From contig JAWNGF010000001.1 of NCBI GenBank assembly GCA_037039685.1, positions 6,014,001 through 6,078,000 on the forward strand: a stretch of DNA of 64,000 nucleotides. Reading direction: 5' to 3'. The DNA comes from Ceratobasidium sp. AG-K (Eukaryota; Basidiomycota; Agaricomycetes; Cantharellales; Ceratobasidiaceae). The translations under genes were made by a program, and so were the position numbers. The notes beneath the pieces are model-generated. The model ran no database searches, was not told the DNA's origin, and worked only from the letters and a program-made list of their open reading frames with translations. Shown one piece after another: positions 45,676 to 57,200 of the stretch; position 1 is the first letter of the stretch, and every line of letters starts with the position of its first letter.

Positions 45676-48600
45676 CACACGAGATCGAGACTGGATTGTG
45701 AGAGTTGTCGAGAGGATGACGCGCACAAGCATGTGCAAATTTGCCACACCAGGCGAGTCCCGGAGCCAGACGAATTTACCCGACGCGAGTGGTCAGGCTC
45801 TGTGCGTGCGACGAAACGATGACGCTCTTGGCGGTATCTCGGGGCCTGCAAGCCCGCCATCTGAACCGGCGCATGAGCTCCCGACGTCTGCTGCGGCGCA
45901 TACTCCGAGTCGGCCTGTTTGCCCAATACGTCGGGTTCGGTGCACTCTTGCAGCCGAGTACCGCTGCAGTCCCCTATTCGCAGCCTTTGTTCGTTTGCGA
46001 CGAGTCTCATGTGTCCTTTCTGTCTCCTTTATCAATTTGTCCGGGTTGTGGCTGTACGTAGATCCCCTGTCTATCACTTGCCCGCCGGTCGCCTCAAAGG
46101 ACGTAGCGACCCAACGGATGACCTATCGAACTGTGCACATGCGCCCGAGTCGCTCTGCGTGTGCAAACGTAGACCCCTGTCGCCCTTTTAGAGCGTGCCC
46201 CAACCGACCATGTGGCTTCTCGATCCGAGTCACTAGCCACACCCCCTGTATGAAGATCTGATCCTCGCAATCTCTTTGCGCCTGCCTCTCCGGCCAGGGG
46301 TAGCCTCTGAGCCTGGCCCCGTACTACGTCTAAGGACCACGAGATGCCCAGTTGCTGCCCGCGTACGAGGCCCCGCACGTCTCTATGGGGTTATCGCGCG
46401 GCCCTGCCATAGTGAGTTGGCCGCTGTGCCTGTGGCGACCACTGTGATTGCCCACATATGCCGGCCGCGCTTACTCCCCCGCCAACGGCACACGCATTGA
46501 GCCTTAGTCCCATCGGTGCTGCGATTGTCGAGGTGTGGGAGACCACTGTTGATGACTTTCGCGTGCGATCTTTTTGGATAATTTTCATCTTTGTGATGAC
46601 TTTCGGGTTGTGGTATGTCCACGATTGGGCTTTGTGGACTATCGGCCATTGAGATGGGTGTATGATCCTGCTTATGATTGTACTTGCGTTTCTCTCATGT
46701 ACATGGCTTCATTCCTTGGCTTGAGGACGGCATGTATGCGCTAGATGTTTGCATATCAAGCAACGCAAAATAAGCCCAACTTGTTTTCATTGTCCATCAA
46801 GGTACGAAATTGCTTCAATGGGCCCTACAATATGGCCGTATACAACAGCATTATCATAAACAGGGCTGAAGGAGCTAGAATCACAAGTGGTACAAATCGT
46901 GATAGAGCTAACTATATCGTCACTGTGCCTATTCTTTGAGATGCCTTGAGGGCTCCAGCCGGGCCGACACGGCCATGCAAGGCACACGATGCTCCAACAA
47001 TTCAACGAAGCCTCGTATCGGCGCTGATCACTGATGAGACTCCACCCGTTTTCTGCAGCGGTGGTTATCGTGCGAATCCCTTGGAAAGTGGGGCTCCGCA
47101 GGAAGACTGTGGGGTATGGCGAGCTAAAGCTGATCGATCTCAGAGCCTACTCCATGGCGGTTGAGGTGCAGTAGGGAACTTGCGGGCCCCTTGCAACACA
47201 TTCAGTTTGCAGAACTTTTTCAGCATCCCGCGTGCACCCGAGAGCCAGCCTCCCAAGGCCATGCATGCAACTGCATGCGGGCTTAAACGAATCCACCTAG
47301 TAGACTCGTAGTAGTCAGCGGTTGGTAGGGCAGGCACCGTTCCCACAAGACAAACGTCCATTGATCGCGCAAGAGGCATCTTATCTCCTTCATCGCATAC
47401 ATCAGGGGGCACATCGATGGCGAGAACCCCAAGCTTATCCGTTTATCCTGAGGATACCAGGCTCTGCTGGTAATCGAGCGCCGGCTGATTTCGTGGCCCG
47501 TCTAGCCCGGTGCGTAGTATTGAGTAAGTACAGGGCTTTGTATAAAGGCGAACGCGAGCGACTAGAATTGTCTCCATTACCCCGGGGTCGACTTTATCGG
47601 GTCGCCTAGCCTGCAAAGAGAGCATTTCATGGTGCGTTGTGTAGCCAATGTGGTTCAGTTAGTGAAATTTCCACGATTTCCTAGAGCGGAATTACCATCC
47701 GATGAAGCACCTAACGATATGAGCCAAGGTGTTTGTTTCTAGTGTGTGCGCAGGTGTGACCGTCTAGAGTGGATGCCCCAATTGATCAGGTGGCTTCCAG
47801 GCCCCTAGCCACAGTATTCGGATAGTATAATACATGGTCTCGGGCAATTCGAGAGACTTGCCTGGGGGATCGCGCCTGCTGCCAGTGCCGTTCCAATAGA
47901 GTGGATCTAATGTAGAGGTCCGATACTTTCTTGCCCCCGACTACGTGAAACCGGTCTCAAGACAAGGCGCGCGTGATATTGTACAAATCAAAACAATACA
48001 TACCTTTCTGATGTGCACGCTCTGGTTTCCTGATTGATATGAATCCTGCAAAATAGCTTCCAGCCGGATGCCTTACGAGATGCCAGTGGCCGGGGAAAAT
48101 AACTCCCGGCCGAACGCAGGAGTACTTGGGCACGATGCTCTGATTTGGCCTACGCAACCCGAAGTTCCATTTCCGGTGTGTCTTATTCACAGGCTATCTA
48201 ATCCCACATATATACTCCCCTATCAGAGATGGAGTACTTTGCTCTGGTTGAGCCCCCGCGTCGAGGCGCGGGTTGGCAGCTACTCGAAAGTTTCGGGTAG
48301 TCGCTAGGTCATTCCTTGTCCGGTTGCCAATCGCGTATGAGGGCCAGCCATCTCCACTGGCCTATCGCGCGTCCGCCCGATTATGGGCCGCCGGTGCAAT
48401 TTGGGCTTCATTGCACAACTTGTGTAATGAAGTCAGCCTGGTGCAGAGCATAATGTGCTTCTGTAACTAGGGACCTCTTTGTTCTTCTCGCTCTTGGGGC
48501 ACGATAATATCGTTGATATAACGTGCAGGCCAACTGCTTTAGGGTAGTAAGCGTCAGGAGCGACCAGTCAATTTGGTCAGACCCGAGGATGTCGCACAAA

Positions 48601-48903
48601 AGGGGGTGCGGGATGAGCAGGCGGTGCTCGATGCCAGTATTGGCGAGGTAGGAGAGCCTCAGCGCCGACTGTGCTCCAATTTTTGGATCTTTTTTAATAT
48701 TATTACCTCGAGTGATACAAGACTGGATACCAAGAAAAGCGCTACATATACGCATTTACTTGATTTATATGTCAAAATTAGTAAACTGTACGATCACGCA
48801 TCATCTCTTTAAAATATGGTGCTTCACAGTCGCATGCAGCCAGTCACGTGTGATCCAATCAGCAAAAACTGTGATCCACCCTGACGAATAAGTAACCTTC
48901 AAA
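45676..48903. other. Largest gene-poor interval (3.2 kb)
   Basis: Two divergent genes (KGD2 and MAM33) flank this stretch. The only candidate gene is a small plus-strand membrane protein at 46458-46652, listed separately. Elsewhere open frames are short, overlap on both strands and show no domain. The last 150 bases contain A/T-rich sequence before MAM33. No repeats or transposon ends were recognised. Confidence 0.4.
46458..46652 (+). CDS. Candidate small single-pass membrane protein (64 residues)
   Basis: An isolated open frame starting MPAALTPPPTAHALSLSPIG. A hydrophobic, aromatic stretch near the end (RSFWIIFIFVMTFGLWYVHD) has the length and composition of a membrane helix, with arginine before it, and the frame closes WALWTIGH. 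Codon choice favours C/G endings as in neighbouring genes. A minus-strand frame of 88 codons overlaps it (46383-46649) and is less hydrophobic. There is no domain match that I know, no intron evidence, and no neighbour that suggests a role. It could be chance. Confidence 0.3.
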   Translation: MPAALTPPPTAHALSLSPIGAAIVEVWETTVDDFRVRSFWIIFIFVMTFGLWYVHDWALWTIGH

Positions 48904-50142
48904 ATGTCGTTCCGTGCCCTCCGTTCTGTATCCTCTCTGGTTCATCGCGCAGTCGCGCCTAGGGCGGTTCCGCGGACATTTTCTGGCGTATATTGCCGAA
49001 CCGCGTTGCGGCCACACCTTGCTGTTCCCGCCACTAGGACTTTCAGTGCATCTACTCGCAGACTCGGCCAAGGAGAATGTGCGTGCTATACTGATTCATC
49101 GAACAACAACCATACACTAACCCGAATTCTCCTAGCCGATCTCTCACTCAGTCAAAAATTACACGAGGAAATTAAGTTTGAACTCGAGGCAGCCAAGGCC
49201 AACGCAGGTGTTCCTGATTTCCTCCGAGACTTTCAGTCCACCGGCATTTGGAATGTGAGTAGCCAAACCCAAACATATAGATCGGATATATACTGCATCC
49301 TCACCACAGATAGAAGATGCGGAAGGGCAAGACGAGGTTGCACTTGTGCGAACATTCGGAAATGAAACGCAAGTTGTCCTCGCTGCATGCTTAGATCACG
49401 TAACTTATCAACGTCCAGTATTCGGATTCTATTCTCGATCGCTGACATTGATGCACCCCAAGATCTGCATTTGACGACATTGAAGGAGCAGAGGGAGAGG
49501 ACATACCGGTACCAGTTGCTCCGATTCGTTGCTCCATAGTGATCTCCAAGGCAAGTACCCCAGTCACCCACGCCTCGACTCTCCGTCGACCGGACGTCAT
49601 GGCGCAAAAAGACTTGCTTGAATGCGCATTACTCTCGGGCCGAATAGTTTCGCAATGATAAACACTGATCCGTTCCACGATTTGACAGGGCTCCGACCAG
49701 GGTGCGCTCTCGATTGATGCTTTGGCGCAAGATGGCGCAATGGTTGTGGACAACATCTCATTCTACAAGGAGGCTAAGCTTGCGACTGATCTGAGCGCTG
49801 ATGCCGACTGGAAGCGAAGAGGTTTGTACATTGGACCTCAGGTAAATATTTGCAGCAACCATACGCGTTTCTACACGTGCTGACCGCCTCTTGCTTAGTT
49901 CGACCACCTGGACACCAACGTTCAGGAGGAATTCGAGCGGTTCCTGGAGGAGAGGGGCATCGGTGGGGACTTGGCCTTGTTCGTACCAGAATACGCCGAG
50001 TACAAGGAACAAAAGGTAAGTCCAGACCCGTCTGACGATCGCATGATCACGCGTGATAGGCGAGTACAATCTCACGCCAACCTCTATTGCGTAGGAATAT
50101 GTCAAATGGCTGCAAAACGTCAAATCCTTCGTTGACGTCTAA
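48904..50142 (+). CDS. MAM33: Mitochondrial matrix acidic protein, Mam33/p32 (C1QBP) family
   Basis: A small acidic, doughnut-shaped trimeric protein of the mitochondrial matrix, linked to mitochondrial translation and respiration. The start MSFRALRSVSSLVHRAVAPR is a classic basic presequence. The family core then reads across introns: LSQKLHEEIKFELEAAKANA, FLRDFQSTGIWNIEDAEGQD, then NISFYKEAKLATDLSADADW, KRRGLYIGPQFDHLDTNVQE, EFERFLEERGIGGDLALFVP and EYAEYKEQKEYVKWLQNVKS, ending FVDV. The C-terminal half, with YIGPQFxxLD and QEEFxxFLEERGI, is the part conserved across fungi and animals. Exon boundaries in the middle are less certain than at the ends. Confidence 0.92.
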
Positions 50143-50619
50143 CCCCACTGGTTTTGACTCTCAGATCATGTGGTCCCACTTGCACTATTTAGGCTTCGAT
50201 TTAATGAATCTTTTGTCACCGCTCCATCATGTGATAGGCTGCGTCGCCGAAGTGTGTGCGCTGCAGGTTCGTCCAAGTTCGTCCCCCCAACGGTTCACAC
50301 TTCCGGTCCAAAGGCGAATACGGCACAGTGTCGGCCCCCTGACCTTCGGAGTTCGGGTTCTTTCGAGCATGTTCCCCACTCGTTGACAAGCGCCTACGCA
50401 GCTCATAGCGACGTGGCCAAATTCCCTTATTCAGGCCCAGTTGGTCATGTGACCTTCGGTCACCGCCCAGGGGGAGGCTGGGCCGAGCGCGTGAGTATAT
50501 AAGAAAGGAGAAAGCGTCCCCTATTCCGCCAGGTCTCCTCTCGTTCATCACTCTACTCAGTTCGCCTCAGCGCTAGCACTCACACATATCCTTCTCTAAT
50601 CCTACATTACCTCGTCACC
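50143..50619 (+). promoter_or_regulatory. Promoter and 5' leader of the 4E-BP-like gene
   Basis: A 477-base region between MAM33 and the 4E-BP-like gene. A consensus TATA box, TATATAA at 50496-50502, lies about 118 bases before the ATG. Between it and the ATG the plus strand is C/T-rich, as in a fungal 5' leader, and the start context is TCACCATGTCG. A strong TATA box often marks inducible or stress-responsive genes in fungi. Confidence 0.6.
50496..50502 (+). promoter_or_regulatory. TATA box of the 4E-BP-like gene
   Basis: TATATAA followed by G, 118 bases before the start codon at 50620 and inside the region bounded by the MAM33 stop. Position and sequence are consistent with a core promoter; no transcript data. 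Confidence 0.55.
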
Positions 50620-50984
50620 ATGTCGTCGGTCTCCATCCCTATCTCTGCCTCTGCCGGCACTAGGTCAAATGCATCTACGCCTGCATCGAGTCCCGGCCGC
50701 TCTTCCGGTAAGTAGAGAGGCCAGAGATTGATTTACCAAGCTTATGCATATACCCAGGCCTGTTGATCTACACGCGTGAAGAGCTCCTGAGCCTGGCATC
50801 CTCACCGTTGAGCCAAACACCACCGGATAGTGCGACGTTCACCCGTTTCCCCACCTCTATCCTCCGCGCCAGTGGCAATGCGCTCTCGAGCGCCGCCGTG
50901 GTAGATACCAAGCATGATTTGGACAACGAAGAGGCACCAACCGGAATGAGCACGTCCCAGCAGTTTGAACTCGAGCTCGAGTAG
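50620..50984 (+). CDS. 4E-BP-like translation repressor with eIF4E-binding and TOS-like motifs
   Basis: A small disordered protein of about 104 residues encoded by two exons. The first reads MSSVSIPISASAGTRSNAST and ends ...SPGRSS; an intron (gtaagt...ccag, about 50710-50757) joins it in frame to GLLIYTREELLSLASSPLSQ. That segment holds a canonical eIF4E-binding motif Y-x4-L-L (50769-50789), followed by SPLSQTPP. Animal 4E-BPs show the same order: Y-x4-L-phi, then a proline-directed S/T-P region with TPP. The last residues FELELE contain FELEL (50964-50978), which fits the TOS motif through which 4E-BPs dock on TORC1. Length, order and spacing all match animal 4E-BPs (100-120 residues). Predicted role: cap-dependent translation repression relieved by TOR phosphorylation. 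That role is inference. Confidence 0.75.
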
Positions 50985-51397
50985 TCGATACTGGACATGA
51001 TCACAAGCTGGAACGGAAACGACAGGCTGGCGAGGACGCACTGTTAATACATGTATCACCATCTGTAATTCAACTTATCAATTGTACGATTTAATTCGCA
51101 TGGATCTGTCTCGCCGATATTTTGTCGTAACCAGGAACACACAATGCCCAATGCATGGTAGGGTTTCGATAAATGCCGCCAATCCCATTGTTTTATGTAG
51201 GCTATAAACTGGGGATGATTGTAACTTGCTAGGTAACGTTAATTACCGTTGGCGCAAGAGGTAACTTGTGGAGTGGGAAGCATCGGATCATCGATTGGTC
51301 ATACGATCATCATCTGCGCTGAATGAAGTGACTTCAACGCGACGTACATTGAGCGACCACCGTCAAGATCCGTGCTATAGCTTGAATAGCTGCTGGT
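50985..51397 (+). other. Intergenic between the 4E-BP-like and PCMT genes
   Basis: About 410 bases between two plus-strand genes, A/T-richer than the coding parts. No extra gene seen. Confidence 0.4.
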
Positions 51398-52703
51398 ATG
51401 GCTTGGGCATGCTCTGGAAAAACCAACGTTGAGCTTATCACCAATATGCTCAATGCGGGGCTGTTTAAATCTGAGCGGGTTGGCGAGGTGCGTTGATCGA
51501 AATGTCGTCTGGCTATATGCGACTAAACGTTCAGCACCATGTGGCCTTGTGTCTAGGCTCTTAAACGAGTCGATCGCGTAAACTACGTAAGAAGCAAAAG
51601 CGAGGCATACTTTGATTCTCCCCAGTAAGCTTTCGCTTCATTTGGGCTGGAGCAAGCTGCTAGCTTGTGTATATAGGTCGATCGGCCATGCTGCGACAAT
51701 CTCTGCACCACACATGGTAACGTCAAGTTCGCGCTTGATATTGTTGAGATGATTTACGTGTTCAACCCAGCATGCGCATGCGGCGGAGCATCTCCTGCCT
51801 CTTCTGACCCCCGGCGCAAAGGTGCTAGACGTGGGGAGTGGATCTGGATACACCTGCGCCATCTTTCACCATTTGGTAAACCCAACCGGAACAGAGGGAG
51901 GAAAGGTTGTTGGGATAGACCACATCTCGGAGCTGGTAAGTCCATCCATAGCGGATTGAGGAAGCACTTGGGTAAAACGATCAATAGGTCGACTGGTCCG
52001 TGGAAAACCTCAGGCGTGACGGCCTTGGTCCTCAGATTGACAATGGCTCGATCAAGATGGTTACTGGGGATGGTCGACTCGGTTAGTTGTGGCTTGGAGT
52101 TATGAAAGTCTGCTTACTGGTGGCTTATGCGGTGGATACCGAAAAGGCTATCCTCCGAGCGGACCGTATAGCGTGATTCATGTGGGAGCAGCCGCACCAA
52201 TTATGCCCCAACCGCTCATCGAACAGCTTGCAAATCCAGGACGGATGTTCATACCAGGTGAGTGGTCCATGTTTGCTCACCCTCCGTGTGCCCGGAAAGT
52301 CCCCTTCCTTTCGCCTACTAGAGTCTCTTTTGCAAGCGCACATGTGATCACACGTTTGCAAGTTTACTTGATTCTGATGATATAAATCGATCGGTAGTGG
52401 GCCCCGATGGAGGTACACAATTCATCTACCAAGTCGATAAGGACCATGATGGGAATGTCACGCAGGAAAAGCTCTTTGGTGTCCGCGTAAGTATAACGGA
52501 GGATTGCGTTGGGGGTACTTACTGATCGTTCTTGCGGCATTCATTTAACCATACTATGCCCATCTATTGACCATGATCTACGACTTCGCTTGGATAATCG
52601 ATCTCCGGTACTCATATGCCGGTGTTTGGTGCAACATATACTAATGTAGTATGTACCCCTAACGGAAGAAAAGTCTCAGCGCGCAGAAAGTGTATATCAT
52701 TGA
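51398..52703 (+). CDS. PCM1: Protein-L-isoaspartate O-methyltransferase
   Basis: A repair enzyme that methylates isoaspartyl residues in aged proteins using S-adenosylmethionine. Starting [20 protein letters not shown], with the family's N-terminal helix ([10 protein letters not shown]), then [40 protein letters not shown] and the SAM-binding motif [20 protein letters not shown]. Next come [76 protein letters not shown] and [16 protein letters not shown] at the end. Introns are short. The VIHVGAAA motif normally reads ...IHVGAAA in this family, so the enzyme should be active. Cytosolic: no targeting signal is seen. Confidence 0.93.
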
Positions 52704-52994
52704 GCCGGCGGCCCGACGTATCTCCATCCGTTGACTTCAGGTTCGCTTAATCATGCGGCCCGCCCGTTTCCTTAGGAATTTTCACTTTACATGTATCAAT
52801 ATAACTCGTAGGTTCAATGCATTTGCGTACTTCATACAAAGGTATGCGGATAAAACCCAGATTATACCGTGATGTCCAAAAGCACGAAGGAAACTATATA
52901 AAGAAAGCAGAAACAAGAAAATGCAATCTAGGTCATCGCAAATCAAAAGCTGTACCACTGGGCAGATCCCGACTTGCAATTCCCGACGTCAATA
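52704..52994. other. Convergent intergenic region
   Basis: About 290 bases between the PCMT stop codon and the trehalose phosphatase stop codon. A/T-rich, with nothing coding recognised. Confidence 0.4.
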
Positions 52995-55900
52995 CTATAG
53001 GTTTGCCTTGCCATCTGGCTCGCCGGGCTCCTCTGCGGCAGTAGGGGCATCCCCAACCAACCCCAGCATGCTTTCGACGATCGCATATGGGCTTGTGACA
53101 TGCCATTTTGCAAGTGTCTTCTTGCTGCTTGCGCCCACTGTAGTCGAGAAGACGCCTTCAGGAGACATCGCAAGTTGCACGGGCTCGAGAGACGACTGCT
53201 CGACACCGGAAGTAAGTGCTGCAGATAGAGGAGGTTCCATGGTGGCCGAGGTCACGCCGGTCGGGAAGAGGGATCCAAGGGCGCGGAACATGTCCTCGTC
53301 GGTCTGAAAACTATGTTAAGAAGGCTGGTTTTGTGATGGGCGGCAGGAAATACCTTGTCATCGCCAGCGCAAAAGACGAATTCTGCGTCAGGGTTCGCAT
53401 ACATTAACCGCTTGACAATTTCGCCCTGTGACATAACTTGTGTGAGTTGCCTGAGCGATCGCCTACCTCGTGCAACATACCTTATTGATGGCAATCGGGC
53501 GAACCTCAAGGTTCTTCTTTCCAACAAGGACTACAAATACGAAGTTGTGTGAGATATGTGTGAAGGCAACGGAGTAAGGGTGGGCAATTTGGGGTGGGTG
53601 TAGTTAAAACGGAGAACTCAGGGGATGCGTGGACGAGAGCCGATATTACGTGGATCACGAATGAAAAGGTTTGGGGGGACAATGATGCAGAGCATGCGTT
53701 GTGCTTCAGCCAGGCTAGAAGAAATCCTCACCTTCAATTGGCCGCTTAGGTGCGATATTCGTCTGCAGAAGGTCGAGGCACTGGTTGCACTGGAAGGAGC
53801 TGTGATAAAGAAAGCATCAAGTCAACGACCTTGTGTAGCATTGTCAAATAATAACTCACCCCCAGTCGGGGTCGCTAGCACGATAATGCCAGGTTATAGA
53901 ACTCTTCTTAAGTTCAACAAAGCTACCCGTCGTTCGCTGCCAACCAAGAGTGAGATGCGACGAAGGCTTGTGAAAATGTAGCAGGCACACCTCGGTATAA
54001 TATTTGAAAATCTCGTGGACCTCTGACATCCAACTCATGTCCAGGGACGCAGCCAGGTTGTTCCAATCTGCCGCGCCGGGCTCGCGTACAAAGCAACCAT
54101 GTTCTGCCGAAAAACCAACCTGTTTGAGGTGGCCTAGATGCTGATCCAGGAACCCGCCGTCTCTTCCGGAAATGATGTAGACCACGTTCTTTGGGTCTGC
54201 AGATAGTTTTTCTAGAGCGCGGAGCGTGTCCTTGGAGGGCACAGCGGCACTGGGGGTTTTCACAATCGGGGTCAAGGTGCCCTGCAAAATCATGAATATC
54301 CCCGGGGGGAGGAGGGTGAGAAAGCAGGGACATACATCGTAGTCGAACAGCATCAATCGCTTCTTCGCCTTCTCATAAGTTGAGGTCATAAGAGGGCGGT
54401 CCAGTAACGGGGTATTGTGGGCGGTGTTCTCTGCGCCAACCTGCTGCAACAGCTTTTTCACAAGCATCGAGGCCCAGCTGTATGAGGTGTGGGTAGTGAC
54501 GATCTTGTAGAGAGCGGACTGGCGGGTTTCTTTGTCTTCAGCAGTCATAGTCAAGCCGCGGTGGATAGCTGTGGCTACGTCCTACTCCGGGGCATGGTTT
54601 ATATAGGACGGGGCACGAGGTCGAAGGAAGGCGGAAGGAAAAACGCGAGTGAGTTAGGAGATCCTCTAATCCATCGAGACCATGACGCACCCCAAGATTC
54701 CATGGGTTTATCTGCCTGCAAGTCCGAAAATGGTGGCGAGGGCGGATCATTTGGGAGTCATACCAAAATAGGAAGGAGACCAGACACCGATAAGAAATTT
54801 CCCCGCATCGGCAAGAGATTGAAACGAAACCATAAAAATCAGTGTCCGAAACAAACGTGCCAAAGGAGAATACGTACAACGCATGTGCCATGTGATGAGA
54901 TATTCCCATAAACTCGCTCAGTACAATAGGACTCTTGCCTGTGCGCTGCTGGCAAATGACAAACTCCATCGATGTAGTGTTCATTCCATCTCGCAAGGGC
55001 GTGATGAGTGCCAGGTCTGCGACAGAAAGAAGGGCATAAAATTCATCCTTTTTGATCGTTTGGTGGTAGTGGTGCACTGGAATGAAATCGAGCGAGCCGT
55101 ATTCGCCATTGATATGAGCTACGAGCTCAGACACCTGGCGTTCGAGCTTTGGCGAGTCGGTTAACGCTGGAGATGTGACTTGAATAAGAACGACCTGCAA
55201 AAAGTGAGTATGTTTTGGTTGTTGGTCAGTGAAAATACACACGTTTCCAATCCACTCCGGGTAATCTTGGAGCAATTTTTCAAAAGCCCGAAGCTTCTGT
55301 ACCACGCCTTTGACTGCGTCAAGCTTGTCACGACCAACGATGATCTTCTTGCCCTGATAGAGTGCACGCAGCGATTGAAGTTTAGGTTGAATCCCTGGGC
55401 GTTGCCTAATACGAAAAAATTAGGTAAGGGCAATATTGTAGGCTATGTAACTTACGAGTCGCGCTCCACACGGACTGCATCGATTCCCACTGAACAATGA
55501 GAAATAGCAACGAGCGCACCGTGAACGTCAATGCCCAACGGAGCAGCTTCGTATCCACAGACACGAATACAAGTCGAGGCAAAGTGACGAGAGTACGAGT
55601 ACGTCTGCTAACTATGTGAGGGGCGTTCACAATTCGGTTCGAGTGCAAACTTGCCTGGAAGCACACAAGGTTGGCGCCGAGCATGCCATCCAAAATTTCC
55701 TTGCGCCTTGGGAGGCACCGGAAGACTTCACTGCTAGGGAATGGCGTATGGACAAACAGGCCAATGTGCGCATCTGGGGAACCCAGGCGAACCATGCGAG
55801 GAACGAGGAGCAAGTGGTAGTCATGGACCCAGAGGATATCGCCCGGCTTGAGGACCGCGAGTAGAGCGTTGGCGTAGGCTTGGTTTGCTAGTTTGTATGC

Positions 55901-56703
55901 AGAGAATCCTTCATCTTGTACAGGGATTTCTGTGGCGACATCCTGCCAGAGCAGGTAGTGAAACAAAGGCCAAAGCGCTGCCGAGTGTTAGGTGCTGCAC
56001 TAAACACCAAGATGCGGGTTTGACTTACTGGTCTTGCAATATCCTTCATAATGCCCCGCAGAGATTGCATCATCGAGCCATACCGGCTTGTAAGTAATCC
56101 TTTCTGGGTGCTCTGCGTCGGACGGCTTGTAGCTTTCGATTTCGGCCGCGAGTAACGCGCGGTCGTCGTCGCTTACGGTGCTTGTAGGAATCTAGGATCA
56201 AAATATGTCAGTGCCAAGTAGGGCTCGATTGATATTTGACAAACCTTGTCGTCGTTGGCAACTGAGCGAAACTCTCCGGTCCATCCAATGACAAGTTGCT
56301 CATGCGTAGTCGACAGCGAGCGAATCCCAGACGTCATGGTGGTATGCCCTCTACGAGGCGCGAGAACCCAGCGTGCGGGAGCTGCCTTGGGTTGAATGGC
56401 CTCATCGAGCGAAGGGAGCCCCTGGCCTGGGGACGCCACTCCCTCTGGAGACCGTGGTAGAAAGTCGGGTGTGCGCGGAGGGGTGGTAAGACCAACTTGC
56501 TCGTTGCGTGGAGTCTCGCCTGTGTTGAGGCGGCTCACGATGGGCAGGTAATGGCACGCATGCACGACGCGACCGCTCAACGTGACGCCCTTGGCCCGGT
56601 ACTCCTCTTCGATTTTCGCGATTGCCTCACGAATGTCCTCGAGAGTTTCGGATCGACCGGGAACCCTGGGTTGTCTAAGAGTCGACGCAGAAAAGTCGTC
56701 CAT
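52995..56703 (-). CDS. TPS2: Trehalose-6-phosphate phosphatase (Tps2 type, with pseudo-synthase domain)
   Basis: Removes phosphate from trehalose 6-phosphate, the last step of trehalose synthesis, important in stress and spores. From the start at 56703 about 170 residues form an N-terminal extension (STLRQPRVPGRSETLEDI, then S/T-P sites). The GT20 synthase-like domain follows: ILWVHDYHLLLVPRMVR, LFVHTPFPSSEVFRCLPRRK, VGRDKLDAVKGVVQKLRAFE, LDFIPVHHYHQTIKKDEFYA and TPLRDGMNTTSMEFV. The NTTSME in place of NLVAKE and GRDKLD in place of the RLDYxKG of true synthases fit Tps2's inactive synthase domain. The C-terminal HAD phosphatase is intact: LFDYDGTLTPI (split by an intron), SAEHGCF and CAGDDKTDEDMFRAL. 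Intron-rich. Confidence 0.92.
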
Positions 56704-57200
56704 TGTCGTGGTGCGGTTCTACTTAGCTGTAGTATTTGGTTTCGCATCATGCGTTCTTGGGCCTTATATATGCGTTTCTTTCCCAGTTAGGCGATTGCAG
56801 GATCGATGAGGATTGATTATCCTACTCTAAAGTTTCCGTATTCGTCATTGCACCGTCATTTCCTGCGAGCAATACGTAGGGCCATTGATATCAAGATTGC
56901 GAACGTGCATGCATCGCCGGGAAAAATGAATGGAACACGTTTTATATCGGAACATACATCAGAGCCAATCCACTAGGGCAGACTCCTAGCGCCAACAAGG
57001 ACTGATCACTACACTGATCCCGGTCCCCATCGACCGCCATTTCCGCGCTATCGATCCAAAATAATCTTTTCCCACTTCTGTATCGCCGTAGAAACTCCCG
57101 CCAATTCTACCATCTTACACGGATCTTAACCACATTCTGCTGATCGAGCGAGATACTCAGATGAGCAAGAGCCCCCACCCGATTCAGCACGTTGCCCCTT
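56704..57200. other. Intergenic: TPS2 upstream region
   Basis: About 500 bases between the TPS2 start and the stop codon of the RRM gene, both on minus. No other gene seen. Confidence 0.4.
56764..56770 (-). promoter_or_regulatory. Probable TATA box of TPS2
   Basis: TATATAA reads on minus about 60 bases before the TPS2 start codon, in a short leader. I looked for stress-response AGGGG elements nearby and saw none convincing. Confidence 0.45.

Noticed and set aside
46383..46649. 88-codon minus-strand frame overlapping the candidate small membrane protein
   Set aside because: No hydrophobic or domain feature and no context; the plus-strand frame looks better, though both are weak.
48408..48755. 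115-codon minus-strand frame in the gene desert
   Set aside because: No family resemblance and no splice or promoter context; may be chance.
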